Of a stretch of 6,321 bases of DNA, positions 5,580 through 6,321 are shown piece by piece. Source of the stretch: Actinomycetota bacterium (GTDB lineage Bacteria > Actinomycetota > Coriobacteriia > Anaerosomatales > Anaerosomataceae); contig DSAI01000054.1 in NCBI GenBank assembly GCA_011372845.1, positions 1 to 6,321 of the forward strand, given 5' to 3'. The notes below the pieces were generated by a model. The model was not told where the DNA came from. It saw nothing but the letters and a program-made list of their open reading frames with translations, and ran no database searches. How positions within the stretch are numbered: the first letter of the stretch is position 1; each line of letters starts with the position of its first letter. The position numbers were made by a program, and so were the translations under genes.

Positions 5580-6315
5580 CCCCATGCGATGGGAGCCAAG
5601 GACATACCGCCTGGACATGGATGCCGCAGGCCTCGTCTCGTTCACCTGCGCGCAGGGCGAGACGGACCTTCATGTGAGCGCCCGCACCGGCCTGCGCGGT
5701 GAGACGGAGGTGCTCGTAGCGGGACTCCGGGCCGATCTCGAGCGTCATATCTCGGCTCACCCCCGGTGGGCCGAGAGTTACGTGCCGGTCGACGCCGGGG
5801 AGGGGGCGCCTGAGATCGTCCGCGCGATGTCAGCCGCCGCGCGGGAAGCCGGGACCGGTCCGATGGCAGCGGTCGCGGGCGCGATCGCCGAGCGGGTCGC
5901 CCGGGGCCTGCAGACGCGTTCGCGCGAGGTGATCGTTGAGAACGGCGGCGATCTGTACCTCTGCGGGGAGATGCCGAGGCGTGTCCTTGTGGTGGCGGGC
6001 GACTCTCCACTGTCTGGTAAGATCGCCGTCCATCTCGATGTCGCCGACCTCCCGGTGGCGGTATGCACATCATCGGGGAAAGTAGGGCATAGTGTGAGCC
6101 TCGGCATCGCGCACGCGGTGACGGTGCTTGCCGATGACGGCGCGCTGGCGGATGCGGTGGCCACGGCCGCCGGGAACGTGGTGCACAGTGCCGAGGATGT
6201 GGAGCGCGCGCTCGACCGTGCGATGAGCGTGAGAGGCGTGCGGGGAGCAGTGGTGATCGCGGGCGACCGGGTGGGCTTCCGCGGCCGCGTGAACGTGGGG
6301 CCCGCTGACCGCTGA
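5575..6315 (+). CDS. UPF0280 family protein (COG2122, ApbE-like)
   Basis: The ATG at 5575 has a GCGGGA-type site about 8 bases upstream and gives 246 residues; an ATG at 5584 is less well spaced. Family marks are clear: RTYRL (9-13), ETDLHVSA (29-36), APEIVRAM (78-85), GPMAAVAGAIAE (95-106), VENGGDLYL (121-129), SPLSGKI (144-150), CTSSGKVGHSVSLG (164-177) and DAVATAAGN (193-201). The fold is related to ApbE flavin transferases, but the family's activity is not established. In Methanosarcina a COG2122 member was linked genetically, with COG1900 and a NIL-domain ferredoxin, to homocysteine synthesis from aspartate semialdehyde; here that role is an inference. No signal peptide or lipobox is visible, unlike exported ApbE, so it is probably cytoplasmic. 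The last bases after its stop resemble a ribosome binding site, so a cotranscribed gene probably follows. Confidence 0.9.
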   Translation: MNPMRWEPRTYRLDMDAAGLVSFTCAQGETDLHVSARTGLRGETEVLVAGLRADLERHISAHPRWAESYVPVDAGEGAPEIVRAMSAAAREAGTGPMAAVAGAIAERVARGLQTRSREVIVENGGDLYLCGEMPRRVLVVAGDSPLSGKIAVHLDVADLPVAVCTSSGKVGHSVSLGIAHAVTVLADDGALADAVATAAGNVVHSAEDVERALDRAMSVRGVRGAVVIAGDRVGFRGRVNVGPADR

Positions 6316-6321
6316 GCAGGA
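6316..6321 (+). promoter_or_regulatory. Possible ribosome binding site of a further downstream gene
   Basis: GCAGGA directly follows the UPF0280 stop codon and ends at the window edge. It looks like the start of a Shine-Dalgarno sequence for a closely spaced next gene, which cannot be seen. Confidence 0.3.

Noticed and set aside
5517..5645. N-terminal extension of the diguanylate cyclase by 43 residues
   Set aside because: It would overlap the start of the divergent UPF0280 gene. It is basic and low in structure, and the ATG at 5516 has a well-spaced ribosome binding site.
1..6321. Search for tRNAs, CRISPR repeats, insertion-sequence ends, phage or toxin-antitoxin genes
   Set aside because: No direct-repeat array, terminal inverted repeats, transposase motifs or tRNA-like cloverleaf was seen by eye. 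The gaps between genes are too short to hold them.

Overview
The window is a gene-dense, high-GC bacterial segment. Coding covers nearly all of it, and the longest non-coding gap is about 58 bases. GTG starts, GC-ending codons and the gene set (TorD-type chaperone domain, MoaE-like protein, C1/lipoyl enzymes, UPF0280, a GGDEF protein) fit an anaerobic high-GC lineage. My best guess is a Coriobacteriia-type actinobacterium (Actinomycetota). That taxonomic call is inferred from gene content and similarity recalled from memory, not from a marker gene.

Layout. Positions 1-134 hold the 3' end of a methylenetetrahydrofolate reductase (MetF)-family gene. Seven bases later, 142-1728 encodes a 528-residue protein in which a complete calcineurin-like metallophosphoesterase is followed by a TorD/DmsD-type molybdoenzyme chaperone domain, joined by a short Cys-rich linker. 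A candidate extended -10 promoter precedes a divergent MoaE-like protein (1782-2162). Next come dihydrolipoyl dehydrogenase (2199-3590) and lipoyl synthase (3590-4462), whose stop and start codons overlap as TAGTG. On the minus strand, ending only 10 bases from lipA, is a diguanylate cyclase (5516-4473) with an N-terminal ferritin-like di-iron domain. Divergent from it is a UPF0280 / COG2122 ApbE-like gene (5575-6315). The window ends at what may be the ribosome binding site of a further gene.

How the genes may fit together. MetF, Lpd and LipA belong to folate one-carbon and lipoate chemistry, as used by the glycine cleavage system; in several acetogens metF and lpdA also sit in Wood-Ljungdahl clusters. 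The TorD-like domain and MoaE-like protein both point to molybdenum/tungsten enzyme maturation. The COG2122 family has been linked genetically in methanogens to anaerobic homocysteine biosynthesis, and homocysteine is the methyl acceptor downstream of MetF. These links are inference; nothing here proves a shared regulon.

The most unusual items are the phosphoesterase-TorD fusion and the ferritin-like-GGDEF protein. Both are single uninterrupted reading frames with intact key residues. I see no tRNA, rRNA, CRISPR array, insertion sequence, integrase or phage gene.
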